A stretch of DNA of 17,765 bases from Bacteroidales bacterium (GTDB lineage Bacteria > Bacteroidota > Bacteroidia > Bacteroidales > JAADJA01). A model generated the notes under the pieces. The model ran no database searches. It worked only from the letters and a program-made list of their open reading frames with translations, and was not told where the DNA came from. The DNA lies in the NCBI GenBank assembly GCA_029934735.1, contig JAOZLR010000021.1:1-17765 (forward strand). Reading direction: 5' to 3'. This document shows, piece by piece, positions 1 to 8,307 of this stretch; within the stretch, counting starts at the first letter, position 1; every line of letters begins with the position of its first letter. The position numbers and the translations under genes are program-made.

Positions 1-287
1 AACCTTTTATTATAAAAAAGATAAAACCAATATATTTTTTTAACTGTTTTGGTTATTTATTTATTGTTTAAATAAGGCCAGCAACTACAACGATGTTATT
101 TTAAATAATAGTGTCCTTCCGAAAAGTAGTGTCATTTCGATATTTGAGTCATTTCCTCCAATATTTTCGTTATTTTATTGTTCCATACAAATAATAAAAT
201 AAAGTCAAGACCATTCAATTTAATATTTATTTTAGCAGCCTCTATAATTACTTACGTAGATTTTTAAATGAAATAAGAAAAAACGAT
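1..287. other. Non-coding leader upstream of ruvA
   Basis: Very AT-rich sequence with no convincing gene on either strand. It holds three imperfect direct repeats at about 109-122, 127-140 and 145-156, described separately. A weak promoter-like octamer, TAGATTTT at 257-264, differs from the Bacteroidota -7 consensus TAnnTTTG only at the last base and lies 23 nt before the ruvA start. It is the best candidate promoter for the ruvA-sprA unit, but weak. The gene to the left is outside the window. Confidence 0.5.
109..156. repeat. Three imperfect direct repeats, 17-18 bp period
   Basis: Copies begin TAGTGTCCTTCCGA (109-122) and TAGTGTCATTTCGA (127-140), which agree at 12 of 14 positions. A third, GAGTCATTTCC (148-158), matches the core GTGTCATTTC at most positions. 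The first two start 18 bp apart and the third core follows 17 bp on. The spacing is close to two helical turns, so an operator array is conceivable. Alternatively this is a decayed copy of a REP-like palindrome: the string TTGAGTCATTT recurs on the minus strand inside the nested repeat at 13374-13500. Confidence 0.35.
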
Positions 288-887
288 ATGTATTCATACA
301 TAAAAGGAGAACTTGTAGAAAAAAACCCGGCTTATGTTGTATTGGATTGCAACGGGATAGGATATATAATCAATATATCCTTAAATACATTTACAAAACT
401 TAAGGACAAGAAGCATTTTAAACTTTATACTCATTTTTCGATAAAGAATGAGGCGACTACCCCTGTTGGCTTTGTTTTGTATGGCTTTGCCGAAGAGGCA
501 GAGCGGCAACTTTTCCGTCAGTTGATTTCAGTTTCAGGTGTTGGAAGTGCAACAGCTTTGCTTATGTTGTCGTCGTTACCGACAGAGAAACTGCTCGATG
601 CAATAATCAATAATAATCCTTCTGTATTACAGTCGGTGAAAGGTATTGGGGCAAAGTCGGCACAGCGTATTATTATTGATCTGAAAGATAAGCTGGAAAA
701 AGATGGGATTTCGGCAGAATTTATTGGCGAAATACACAATACTAATAAAGATGAGGCGTTATCAGGATTGACTGTTTTAGGATTTAACAAAGCTATTGCA
801 GAAAAGGCACTCAACAAAGTATTTAATAAACTGGGAACCGATGTTCCTGTTGAAACATTAATTAAAGAAGCGTTAAAAATATTGTAA
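288..887 (+). CDS. ruvA: Holliday junction branch-migration subunit RuvA
   Basis: RuvA binds four-way DNA junctions as a tetramer and loads the RuvB motor in cytoplasmic recombination repair. At 199 aa it is close to the usual length (E. coli RuvA is 203 aa). The N-terminal OB-fold domain covers about residues 1-63. Two helix-hairpin-helix motifs are visible: SVSGVGSATA at 81-90 and SVKGIGAKSAQRI at 116-128. A flexible linker (about 140-152) leads to domain III (about 153-199), which contacts RuvB. In the acidic-pin position, where E. coli has Glu-Asp, this protein reads Asn54-Glu55, so only one acid is kept. The start is the ATG at 288. sprA follows after 13 bp, so the two are probably co-transcribed. 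This ruvA-sprA adjacency is a recurring Bacteroidota arrangement. ruvB and ruvC are not in the window. Confidence 0.97.
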   Translation: MYSYIKGELVEKNPAYVVLDCNGIGYIINISLNTFTKLKDKKHFKLYTHFSIKNEATTPVGFVLYGFAEEAERQLFRQLISVSGVGSATALLMLSSLPTEKLLDAIINNNPSVLQSVKGIGAKSAQRIIIDLKDKLEKDGISAEFIGEIHNTNKDEALSGLTVLGFNKAIAEKALNKVFNKLGTDVPVETLIKEALKIL

Positions 888-900
888 ATAAGGTTTTTGT

Positions 901-3900
901 TTGGAGCGAATATTTCGATATTGTTTTATTATTGCTTTTCTGGTACTGATTTTTTCCGTGGGATATGGTAATTCAGGGGATAAGAAGTACTTTGCTAACA
1001 ACCATTATACCCTGAATAAATTTATTTTTCCGCCCGACAGCACAGAAACAGGAGATACGACAAAACACATTGACCTTATATACCCCCTTGAGGACGAGGG
1101 ATTTCCATATACCGGCAAAGAAAATTCAGATCCGATGCTTTTGAATCTACCTTCAAGTGTCAAGTCGGATGTTGAATATGACCCTACAACAGGACTTTAT
1201 GTTTTAAGGCATAAAATCGGTGATATTGATTTCAGGCCGCCAACCTATATGACTCTTGAAGAATACAGGGATTATGAAATGCAAAATGCCGTGGATGATT
1301 ACTGGAAGGAAAGGGCAACCGCAGCGGGTGTTGGTAATAGAGGTGGTATAATTCCGGAAATATATATTGGTGGAAAAGCATTTGATAAAATTTTTGGTGG
1401 AAATACCATTGATATTCGCCCGTCAGGGTCCGTTGAACTAACATTCGGCGTTCTTAGCAATTCTCGTGATGACCCTACTATTCCGGTTAAGCAGCGTAGC
1501 CAGACAAACTTTGATTTTAATGAAAAAATACAGATGAACGTTGTCGCCAAGATAGGTGATAAAATTGAATTTAAAACAACATATAATACCGAAGCAACTT
1601 TTAATTTTGAAAACAAGCTGAACCTGCGCTATGAGGGTGACGAGGACGAGATAATTCAACTTGTTGAGGCTGGGGATGTCAGCTTGCCTCTCAACAGTAC
1701 TCTTATAACAGGAAGTCAGAGTCTCTTCGGAATTAAATCGAAACTAAAATTCGGAAGAACAACGGTAACAGCTATCTTTTCGGAACAGCAAAGCGAGACT
1801 TCCACGATTACCGTTCAGGGAGGGGCTCAAAGAAATGATTTCCTGTTTAAGGCCGACGAATACGAAGAAAACAGGCACTTTTTCCTTGGCCATTTCTTTG
1901 GAGGAGAGAATTATAAGGAAGCACTGTCTGACTTGCCTTTAGTCAGGTCAGGAATAACAATAACTAAGATTGAAGTCTGGATTACAAATGTTGGTGCTGC
2001 TGTTACGGATAACAGAAATATTATTGCCTTTAACGATCTGGGTGAGTTTGATAGAATTTATAACACAGAAAAAATTTCACCAACACCAAATCCTTATGCT
2101 GCCTATCCTGACAATCGTTCAAATAATTTATTTTCGGTTATTGATACTGCCCAGGTTCGAGATATTAATAACGCCACTAATTACCTTGTTGGGCAGGGGT
2201 TTGTCCCGGGAGAGGATTTTGACAAAATAGAACTTGCCCGTAAGTTGAATCCTTCAGAATATACTGTTAATAACCTGCTTGGTTTTATCTCGCTAAATAC
2301 AACATTAAACTCGGATCAGACTCTTGCTGTTGCTTTTCAGTATAAATTAATTGGCCAGGATTCAACAGTTTTTCAGGTTGGTGATTTTTCAGATGAAGGG
2401 ATTATAGGCCAGTCGGCTCTTATTGTTAAGTTATTAAAGAGTACCTATGTTGATACAAAGAACCCTAGATGGGACCTGATGATGAAAAATGTTTATTCGT
2501 TGAATGCATATCAGGTTAACAGAGATGATTTCACGCTGAACATTCTCTATTCAGGCGATGAAGATGGTGTTCCAACAGGCTATTTCGTTGAAGGCCCTTT
2601 TAGCGGTCAGCCGTTAATACAGATATTTAATCTCGATAAACTCAACCAGCAGAATAATCCACCGGCAGATGGAATTTTTGATTTTATTGATAATGCAGCA
2701 ACACAAGGTGGATTAATCAATTCATCTAACGGACGGATCTTTTTCCCGGTAACCGAGCCGTTTGGAAGTTACTTGCGACAAAAGTTTATAGATGAAGGTA
2801 CCCCTGAATATGCTGATAAATATTGCTATGATTCGCTTTATACTATGACAAAAACAGGTGCCCAGCAATATGCTGATAAGAATAAATATCTTATTTCAGG
2901 TTACTATAAATCGCAGTCAGGTTCTGAAATTTCGCTTAATGCAATGAATGTACCTCAGGGCTCGGTAACGGTTACAGCCGGGGGTGTTCCTCTTGTTGAA
3001 AATGTGGATTATACTGTTGATTATACTCTTGGGCGGGTCAGGATCATTAATGAGGGCATCCTTAACTCAGGAACACCAATTAATGTGAAACTCGAAAGCA
3101 ATACTATGTTCAGTATTCAGACTAAACGTCTTATGGGAGCACATGTTGATTTTGATCTGAGCCGTGACTTTCACCTTGGAGGAACAATCTTAAATCTTCA
3201 TGAAAAACCCTTTTCTGAAAAGGTAAATTATGGCGATGAACCAATCTCAAATACAATGTGGGGTCTTGATTACAGATATCAGACGGAGTCAAGGTTTATT
3301 ACAAAACTTGTTGATGCACTTCCATTTATCAGTACAACTGCTACTTCAACAATTGCGGTTGATGGAGAGTTTGCACATTTTATTCCCGGCCATTCAAAGC
3401 AGGTTGGAAAAACCGGAAATTCATATATTGATGATTTTGAGGGCTCAGAGTCGAAGATTGATCTTAGGAATTTCGGAACCTGGTTTGTTGCAAGTACACC
3501 GCAAAATCAGTCTGAGCTCTTTCCCGAAGCCGGCAATCTGGATGTGAGTTATGGTTTTAACAGGGCAAAACTTGCCTGGTACACAATAGATCCGACAGTA
3601 TTTTATGACAGAAATAGTAATCTAAGGCCTCCCAACATTACAAACGATGATGTCTCAGGTCAATTTGTCAGACAGGTGCTTGAGACAGAAGTTTATCCGA
3701 ACAAAGACATCCCTAATGGTGATCCGACAAATATCGGTGTGTTGAACCTTGCATTCTATCCTTCTGAAATAGGGCCTTACAATTATGACAATCAGCCGTC
3801 TGGTGTTTCGGCAGGTATTAGTGATACAGGAGCTCTTCTTGACCCTCAAACTCGTTGGGGAGGTATTATGAGACAAATTGAAACTTCAGATTTTGAGGCT

Positions 3901-6900
3901 GCAAACATTTCATATATTAAGTTTTGGGTAATGGATCCCTTTGCTGATGGAACCCTAAACACTAATGAGCTGGGTGGAGATCTTTATATTAACCTTGGAG
4001 ATATTTCAGAAGATATATTAAAAGACTCAAGAAAAGCATACGAAAACGGATTGCCGACTATTGCCAATCCCACTATTGATGATTTAGACACAACTATTTG
4101 GGGTCGTGTTCCAAACAAACTTAACCTGGTGCAGTCCTTTTCAAATGATGCTGGTGCCCGTGAATATCAGGATGTTGGTTATGATGGTCTTAGAGATGAA
4201 GATGAAAGGAATTTCTTTTCAGAGCAATCTGCTTCAGATAAGAAATATCCCTATCTTGATTATGTGGCAAGTCTTTATGGCGAGAATTCCATTGCTTATC
4301 AAATGGCCTCTAACGACCCTTCTTCCGATAACTATCACAATTACAGAGGTGACGATTATGATAATGATCCCCAATACAGTAGTGTTTTGAGAAGGTACAA
4401 AAACTATAACGGCGTTGAAGGAAACTCCCCCGAGAATACCGGAACAGGTGCCTATGATGGCAATACAAGACAGCCTAATATGGAGGATATTAATGATGAC
4501 AATACTTTAAGTGAGGGTGAGCGTTATTTTCAATATCATATTAAAATTAACCCTGCACAGATGAAGGTGGGCGAGAATTATATTACAGATATTAATGAAG
4601 CTGCCGGAATAAGATTGCCCAATGGTGAGATAACAACAGTGAAATGGTATCAGTTTAAAATTCCTATTAGAAACCCGGATAAGGTTATAGGTGGAATTGA
4701 TGACTTTAAATCCATTCGGTTTATGCGGATGTTTCTTCAGGGTTTTTCCGAGCCGGTTGTTTTGAGGTTTGCCTCTTTAGACCTTGTAAGAGAGCAATGG
4801 CGTATTTATCCCTCAAGTGAAGACCTTTTGGCGCCAGGAGAATATATTCCGAACAGTAGTTCAAATGCAACGACCTTTGATATTTCTGCTGTAAATATTG
4901 AAGAAAATTCCGGCAGATCGCCAGTACCCTATGTTATGCCTCCGGGCATTGAAAGGCAAACCGTAATAGGAACTACAGACCTTAGACAGTTAAATGAGCA
5001 GTCGATGGAATTAACAGTTACCGATCTTGTTGATGGTGATGTGGCGGCAGTTTATAAAACAACTGATTTTGACTTTCGACAGTTCAAGAGATTGCAGATG
5101 TTTGTCCATGCCGAGCAAAAGGAGGATCCGAACACATCGAATGTTGCCTATAAACCTGGAGACCTGACCGTTTTTATCAGAATTGGAGCCGATTTTACAC
5201 AGAATTACTATGAATATGAAGTACCTCTTGATTTTACAACCTGGCACACAAGTGACCCTCAGGCTATCTGGCCTGAATCAAATGAACTGAATATTGATCT
5301 GGACAAGCTTGTTCAGTTTAAACTTCAACGAAACACTATAATGCGGGAGCCTGGGTCTAATGTTAGCCTCTCTATTCCTTATGTTGGCTATGACGGAGAG
5401 AATAAGGTTTCAGTAATGGGGTCGCCAAGCATTAGTGATGTTGAGGTTATAATGATCGGTATCAGGAATCCTATCTTTCTCAATGATCCGAACGATCCCG
5501 GAAATCCGAGAAGTGCTATTATATGGGTTAATGAGCTCAGGCTTACAAACTTTAATAAGAGTACCGGATGGGCCACAACTGGAAGAGTTACTATGAATCT
5601 GGCTGATCTGGGAAACCTTTCGGTGTCAGGAACTTACAAATCAGCCTGGTTTGCCAGCCTTGACCAAAAGATTACTGAGATAGACCTTAATGCACAAGGC
5701 AGTTTTGATATTGCCACAAATCTTGAACTTGGTAAATTTTTCCCCGAAAAAGCAGGAGTAAGGATACCAATGCATTTTGACTATGGCGAATCGCGTATCA
5801 ACCCAACTTTTAATCCTCTTGATCCTGACCTGAAGCTTGATGAAGTAATAGACTCTTACGATTTGAAAGAGCAGCAGGATTCTATTAAAAAAATGACTGT
5901 AGATTACACTCAACGAAAAAATCTTAACTTTATGAATGTCAGGAAGGATAAGGTTGGAGCACAAAAAAAATCACATATCTATGATATCGAAAATTTTGAC
6001 CTTTCTTATTCTTATTCCGAGCTTTATCACCGCAATACTGATATTGAGTATGACCTGAATCAGAATTACATGGGTGGTCTGGGATATAACTTTAATACAA
6101 ACCCAAAGAATGTCCGGCCATTTGAGAAAATTGGATTTATCTCAAAAAACAAAGGACTGCTGCTTATAAAAGATTTTAATTTCTATTTTATGCCGAAAAT
6201 GTTCTCATTTAGAACTGATATGAATAGAATGTACAGTACAAGAAAGCTTCGTGATAAATCATTTGGAGATGTTAAGACATTTGCTACATATAATAAAACC
6301 TGGGACTGGAACAGACGTTACGATTTGAAATTTGATTTGGCAAAATCCCTGACGTTCTCTTTTAATGCAAATGCTCAATCATTTATAAAGGAGTATCCCG
6401 GCTCAAATAAGGAGTATTGGGAAGGTGAGCTGGGTGATGAATATATTGAAGTTACGCCTGACGAAAAACAGGAATTGGTTTCTGATCAGATTAAAACGGG
6501 AGGTACCAAAAAGAATTACACTCAAAATGCAACTATCAATTACAATATTCCCATTAATAAATTCCCGATGCTTGATTGGGTAAACGCACAGGCATCATAT
6601 ACTGTTACATACAGTTGGAATGCTTCTCCTATCCAGTTTCAGGAGGAACTTGGAAACCAGGTTGCAAATAATGTAAATATAAGCCTTAACGGGAATGCAG
6701 ATTTTAATAAATTGTATAACAAATCTAAATTTCTGAAAGATATAAACAAGCCTCCGAGAAATAAAAATCAGGGCAAAAAGAATAATAAGAACAAGGGGCA
6801 GAAAAATCCTGCTGATACAACACAAACAAAACCGAGAGTAAACTATGGGAAAATAGCTTATGAAGCGTTTTTCAAGATACTGATGAGTGTTAAAAAGGTT

Positions 6901-8244
6901 ACAGGGCAATATTCTGCGAACGATGGAACAAATCTTCCCGGGTTTATGCCGGAACCTGGTGCAATGGGAAATAACTGGGGTATGGATGCTCCGGGAATGG
7001 CATTCATCTTTGGCGCACAGCCTGATGGGCCTGACTATTTTAACCAGGAAGGATGGTTGTCGCAAAGTACAAAACTAAATACCGCATATGGGAAAAATCA
7101 TAACGAAAGTTTCAATATGAGAGCAACACTTGAACCTTTTAAAGATTTTAAAGTCGATATAACGATTGATAGAACATTCTCAAATAATATCCAGACATAT
7201 TATGTATTTGATACTGTTTCAAATAGTTTTATTGAAAATAGCTGGATGCAGGGAGGATCATTTTCTATGTCATTTTTTAGTTGGCGAACTGCATTTGGAG
7301 GAGAGTTACCGGATGATGGTTCCGAATATTTTAATGATTTTCTGAGTAACAGGTCCACAGTTGCTAATCGTGTTTCAGAAGAAGATCCGAGGAGCATTCC
7401 TGTAAATGACACAACGGGCTATCCCGAAGGATACGGAGCAAATTCGCAATATGTTTTAATTCCTTCTTTTTTGGCTGCCTATGGAGGGAAATCACCTGAT
7501 GCAGTTGACCTTAACCCATTTCCGAAAATCCCGCTGCCTAACTGGCGCATCTCCTATAATGGTCTCTCAAGAATACCTGCCCTGAAGAAGATATTTAAAT
7601 CTGTAACACTGAACCACGCTTACAGGTCGAGTTATGCGGCCGGATCATATAACACTAATATCAACTTTAGCGGTGATACAATCAATGGCTCGGTCTATCC
7701 TGTGAATATAAATCCGAACAATGGTGATTTTTACCCTGAGGTTGAATTTGGCATAATTTCAATAACGGAGCAGTTTGTTCCTCTTATTAATGTTGATGTG
7801 CAACTGCAAAACAGCCTTCTTGCAAAAGTGGAATTTAAGAAGGCCAGAAATCTGTCACTTAGCTTTGCAAACAATCAGTTGACTGAGGTTAGGAGTAGTG
7901 AGGTGACAGTCGGTATAGGTTATCGTTTTAAAGATTTACCCATTACTTTTGCATCTTTTAGTGGAAATTCAAAGCGAACTATGAAGAGTGATCTGAATAT
8001 AAAACTGGACTTTTCAATACGGGAAAATAAAACGGTTCTGAGAAACATAAATTCAAATCTTAATCAGATATCAGCAGGTCAAAAAGTTGTTTCCATTAAT
8101 TTTTCATCTGACTATATGCTTTCTCAAAGCATGACCATAAGATTCTATTTTGATAAGATAATTAACAATCCTTTCCTGCCATCACAATACAGAAATTCGA
8201 CAACTAAAGGAGGTATCACACTTAGATTCTCACTGGCGCAATAA
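901..8244 (+). CDS. sprA: SprA/Sov, giant outer-membrane translocon of the type IX secretion system
   Basis: SprA forms the very large beta-barrel through which folded T9SS cargo crosses the outer membrane; the Flavobacterium protein is a 36-strand barrel of about 2,400 aa. This product is 2,447 aa. Evidence: a signal peptide at residues 1-23 (MERIFRYCFIIAFLVLIF core); the family signature YIDDFEGSESKIDL from residue 842; many alternating-hydrophobic, aromatic-rich strand segments; a glycine-rich, membrane-facing segment near 2010-2050; and a barrel-like C-terminus ending GGITLRFSLAQ. A Lys/Asn-rich insert lies at 1951-1984. The start is a TTG at 901: an in-frame stop at 889-891 precludes anything longer, and the next in-frame ATG (about residue 117) would remove the signal peptide. 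No Shine-Dalgarno motif is visible. It follows ruvA by 13 bp, so expression is probably from the ruvA promoter. The frame is intact throughout. Confidence 0.97.
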   Translation: MERIFRYCFIIAFLVLIFSVGYGNSGDKKYFANNHYTLNKFIFPPDSTETGDTTKHIDLIYPLEDEGFPYTGKENSDPMLLNLPSSVKSDVEYDPTTGLYVLRHKIGDIDFRPPTYMTLEEYRDYEMQNAVDDYWKERATAAGVGNRGGIIPEIYIGGKAFDKIFGGNTIDIRPSGSVELTFGVLSNSRDDPTIPVKQRSQTNFDFNEKIQMNVVAKIGDKIEFKTTYNTEATFNFENKLNLRYEGDEDEIIQLVEAGDVSLPLNSTLITGSQSLFGIKSKLKFGRTTVTAIFSEQQSETSTITVQGGAQRNDFLFKADEYEENRHFFLGHFFGGENYKEALSDLPLVRSGITITKIEVWITNVGAAVTDNRNIIAFNDLGEFDRIYNTEKISPTPNPYAAYPDNRSNNLFSVIDTAQVRDINNATNYLVGQGFVPGEDFDKIELARKLNPSEYTVNNLLGFISLNTTLNSDQTLAVAFQYKLIGQDSTVFQVGDFSDEGIIGQSALIVKLLKSTYVDTKNPRWDLMMKNVYSLNAYQVNRDDFTLNILYSGDEDGVPTGYFVEGPFSGQPLIQIFNLDKLNQQNNPPADGIFDFIDNAATQGGLINSSNGRIFFPVTEPFGSYLRQKFIDEGTPEYADKYCYDSLYTMTKTGAQQYADKNKYLISGYYKSQSGSEISLNAMNVPQGSVTVTAGGVPLVENVDYTVDYTLGRVRIINEGILNSGTPINVKLESNTMFSIQTKRLMGAHVDFDLSRDFHLGGTILNLHEKPFSEKVNYGDEPISNTMWGLDYRYQTESRFITKLVDALPFISTTATSTIAVDGEFAHFIPGHSKQVGKTGNSYIDDFEGSESKIDLRNFGTWFVASTPQNQSELFPEAGNLDVSYGFNRAKLAWYTIDPTVFYDRNSNLRPPNITNDDVSGQFVRQVLETEVYPNKDIPNGDPTNIGVLNLAFYPSEIGPYNYDNQPSGVSAGISDTGALLDPQTRWGGIMRQIETSDFEAANISYIKFWVMDPFADGTLNTNELGGDLYINLGDISEDILKDSRKAYENGLPTIANPTIDDLDTTIWGRVPNKLNLVQSFSNDAGAREYQDVGYDGLRDEDERNFFSEQSASDKKYPYLDYVASLYGENSIAYQMASNDPSSDNYHNYRGDDYDNDPQYSSVLRRYKNYNGVEGNSPENTGTGAYDGNTRQPNMEDINDDNTLSEGERYFQYHIKINPAQMKVGENYITDINEAAGIRLPNGEITTVKWYQFKIPIRNPDKVIGGIDDFKSIRFMRMFLQGFSEPVVLRFASLDLVREQWRIYPSSEDLLAPGEYIPNSSSNATTFDISAVNIEENSGRSPVPYVMPPGIERQTVIGTTDLRQLNEQSMELTVTDLVDGDVAAVYKTTDFDFRQFKRLQMFVHAEQKEDPNTSNVAYKPGDLTVFIRIGADFTQNYYEYEVPLDFTTWHTSDPQAIWPESNELNIDLDKLVQFKLQRNTIMREPGSNVSLSIPYVGYDGENKVSVMGSPSISDVEVIMIGIRNPIFLNDPNDPGNPRSAIIWVNELRLTNFNKSTGWATTGRVTMNLADLGNLSVSGTYKSAWFASLDQKITEIDLNAQGSFDIATNLELGKFFPEKAGVRIPMHFDYGESRINPTFNPLDPDLKLDEVIDSYDLKEQQDSIKKMTVDYTQRKNLNFMNVRKDKVGAQKKSHIYDIENFDLSYSYSELYHRNTDIEYDLNQNYMGGLGYNFNTNPKNVRPFEKIGFISKNKGLLLIKDFNFYFMPKMFSFRTDMNRMYSTRKLRDKSFGDVKTFATYNKTWDWNRRYDLKFDLAKSLTFSFNANAQSFIKEYPGSNKEYWEGELGDEYIEVTPDEKQELVSDQIKTGGTKKNYTQNATINYNIPINKFPMLDWVNAQASYTVTYSWNASPIQFQEELGNQVANNVNISLNGNADFNKLYNKSKFLKDINKPPRNKNQGKKNNKNKGQKNPADTTQTKPRVNYGKIAYEAFFKILMSVKKVTGQYSANDGTNLPGFMPEPGAMGNNWGMDAPGMAFIFGAQPDGPDYFNQEGWLSQSTKLNTAYGKNHNESFNMRATLEPFKDFKVDITIDRTFSNNIQTYYVFDTVSNSFIENSWMQGGSFSMSFFSWRTAFGGELPDDGSEYFNDFLSNRSTVANRVSEEDPRSIPVNDTTGYPEGYGANSQYVLIPSFLAAYGGKSPDAVDLNPFPKIPLPNWRISYNGLSRIPALKKIFKSVTLNHAYRSSYAAGSYNTNINFSGDTINGSVYPVNINPNNGDFYPEVEFGIISITEQFVPLINVDVQLQNSLLAKVEFKKARNLSLSFANNQLTEVRSSEVTVGIGYRFKDLPITFASFSGNSKRTMKSDLNIKLDFSIRENKTVLRNINSNLNQISAGQKVVSINFSSDYMLSQSMTIRFYFDKIINNPFLPSQYRNSTTKGGITLRFSLAQ

Positions 8245-8270
8245 TTTTTTCATTCATGTCCAAACAACTT

Positions 8271-8280
8271 TACCATTTTG
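8271..8280 (+). promoter_or_regulatory. Weak -7-like promoter element for the 8308 gene
   Basis: TACCATTTTG resembles the Bacteroidota -7 consensus TAnnTTTG with one extra base in the spacer. It lies 27 nt before the ATG at 8308, within the 63-bp gap after sprA. It is the only candidate in that gap; read-through from sprA is equally possible. Confidence 0.25.
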
Positions 8281-8307
8281 ATTGTTTCCTTTCTTTAAAC
8301 AAAAGAG

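Noticed and set aside
6595..7065. 156-codon frame on the minus strand within sprA
   Set aside because: It is antisense to an intact, conserved sprA, and its composition (Ile, Cys, Arg clusters) fits a reverse-complement shadow.
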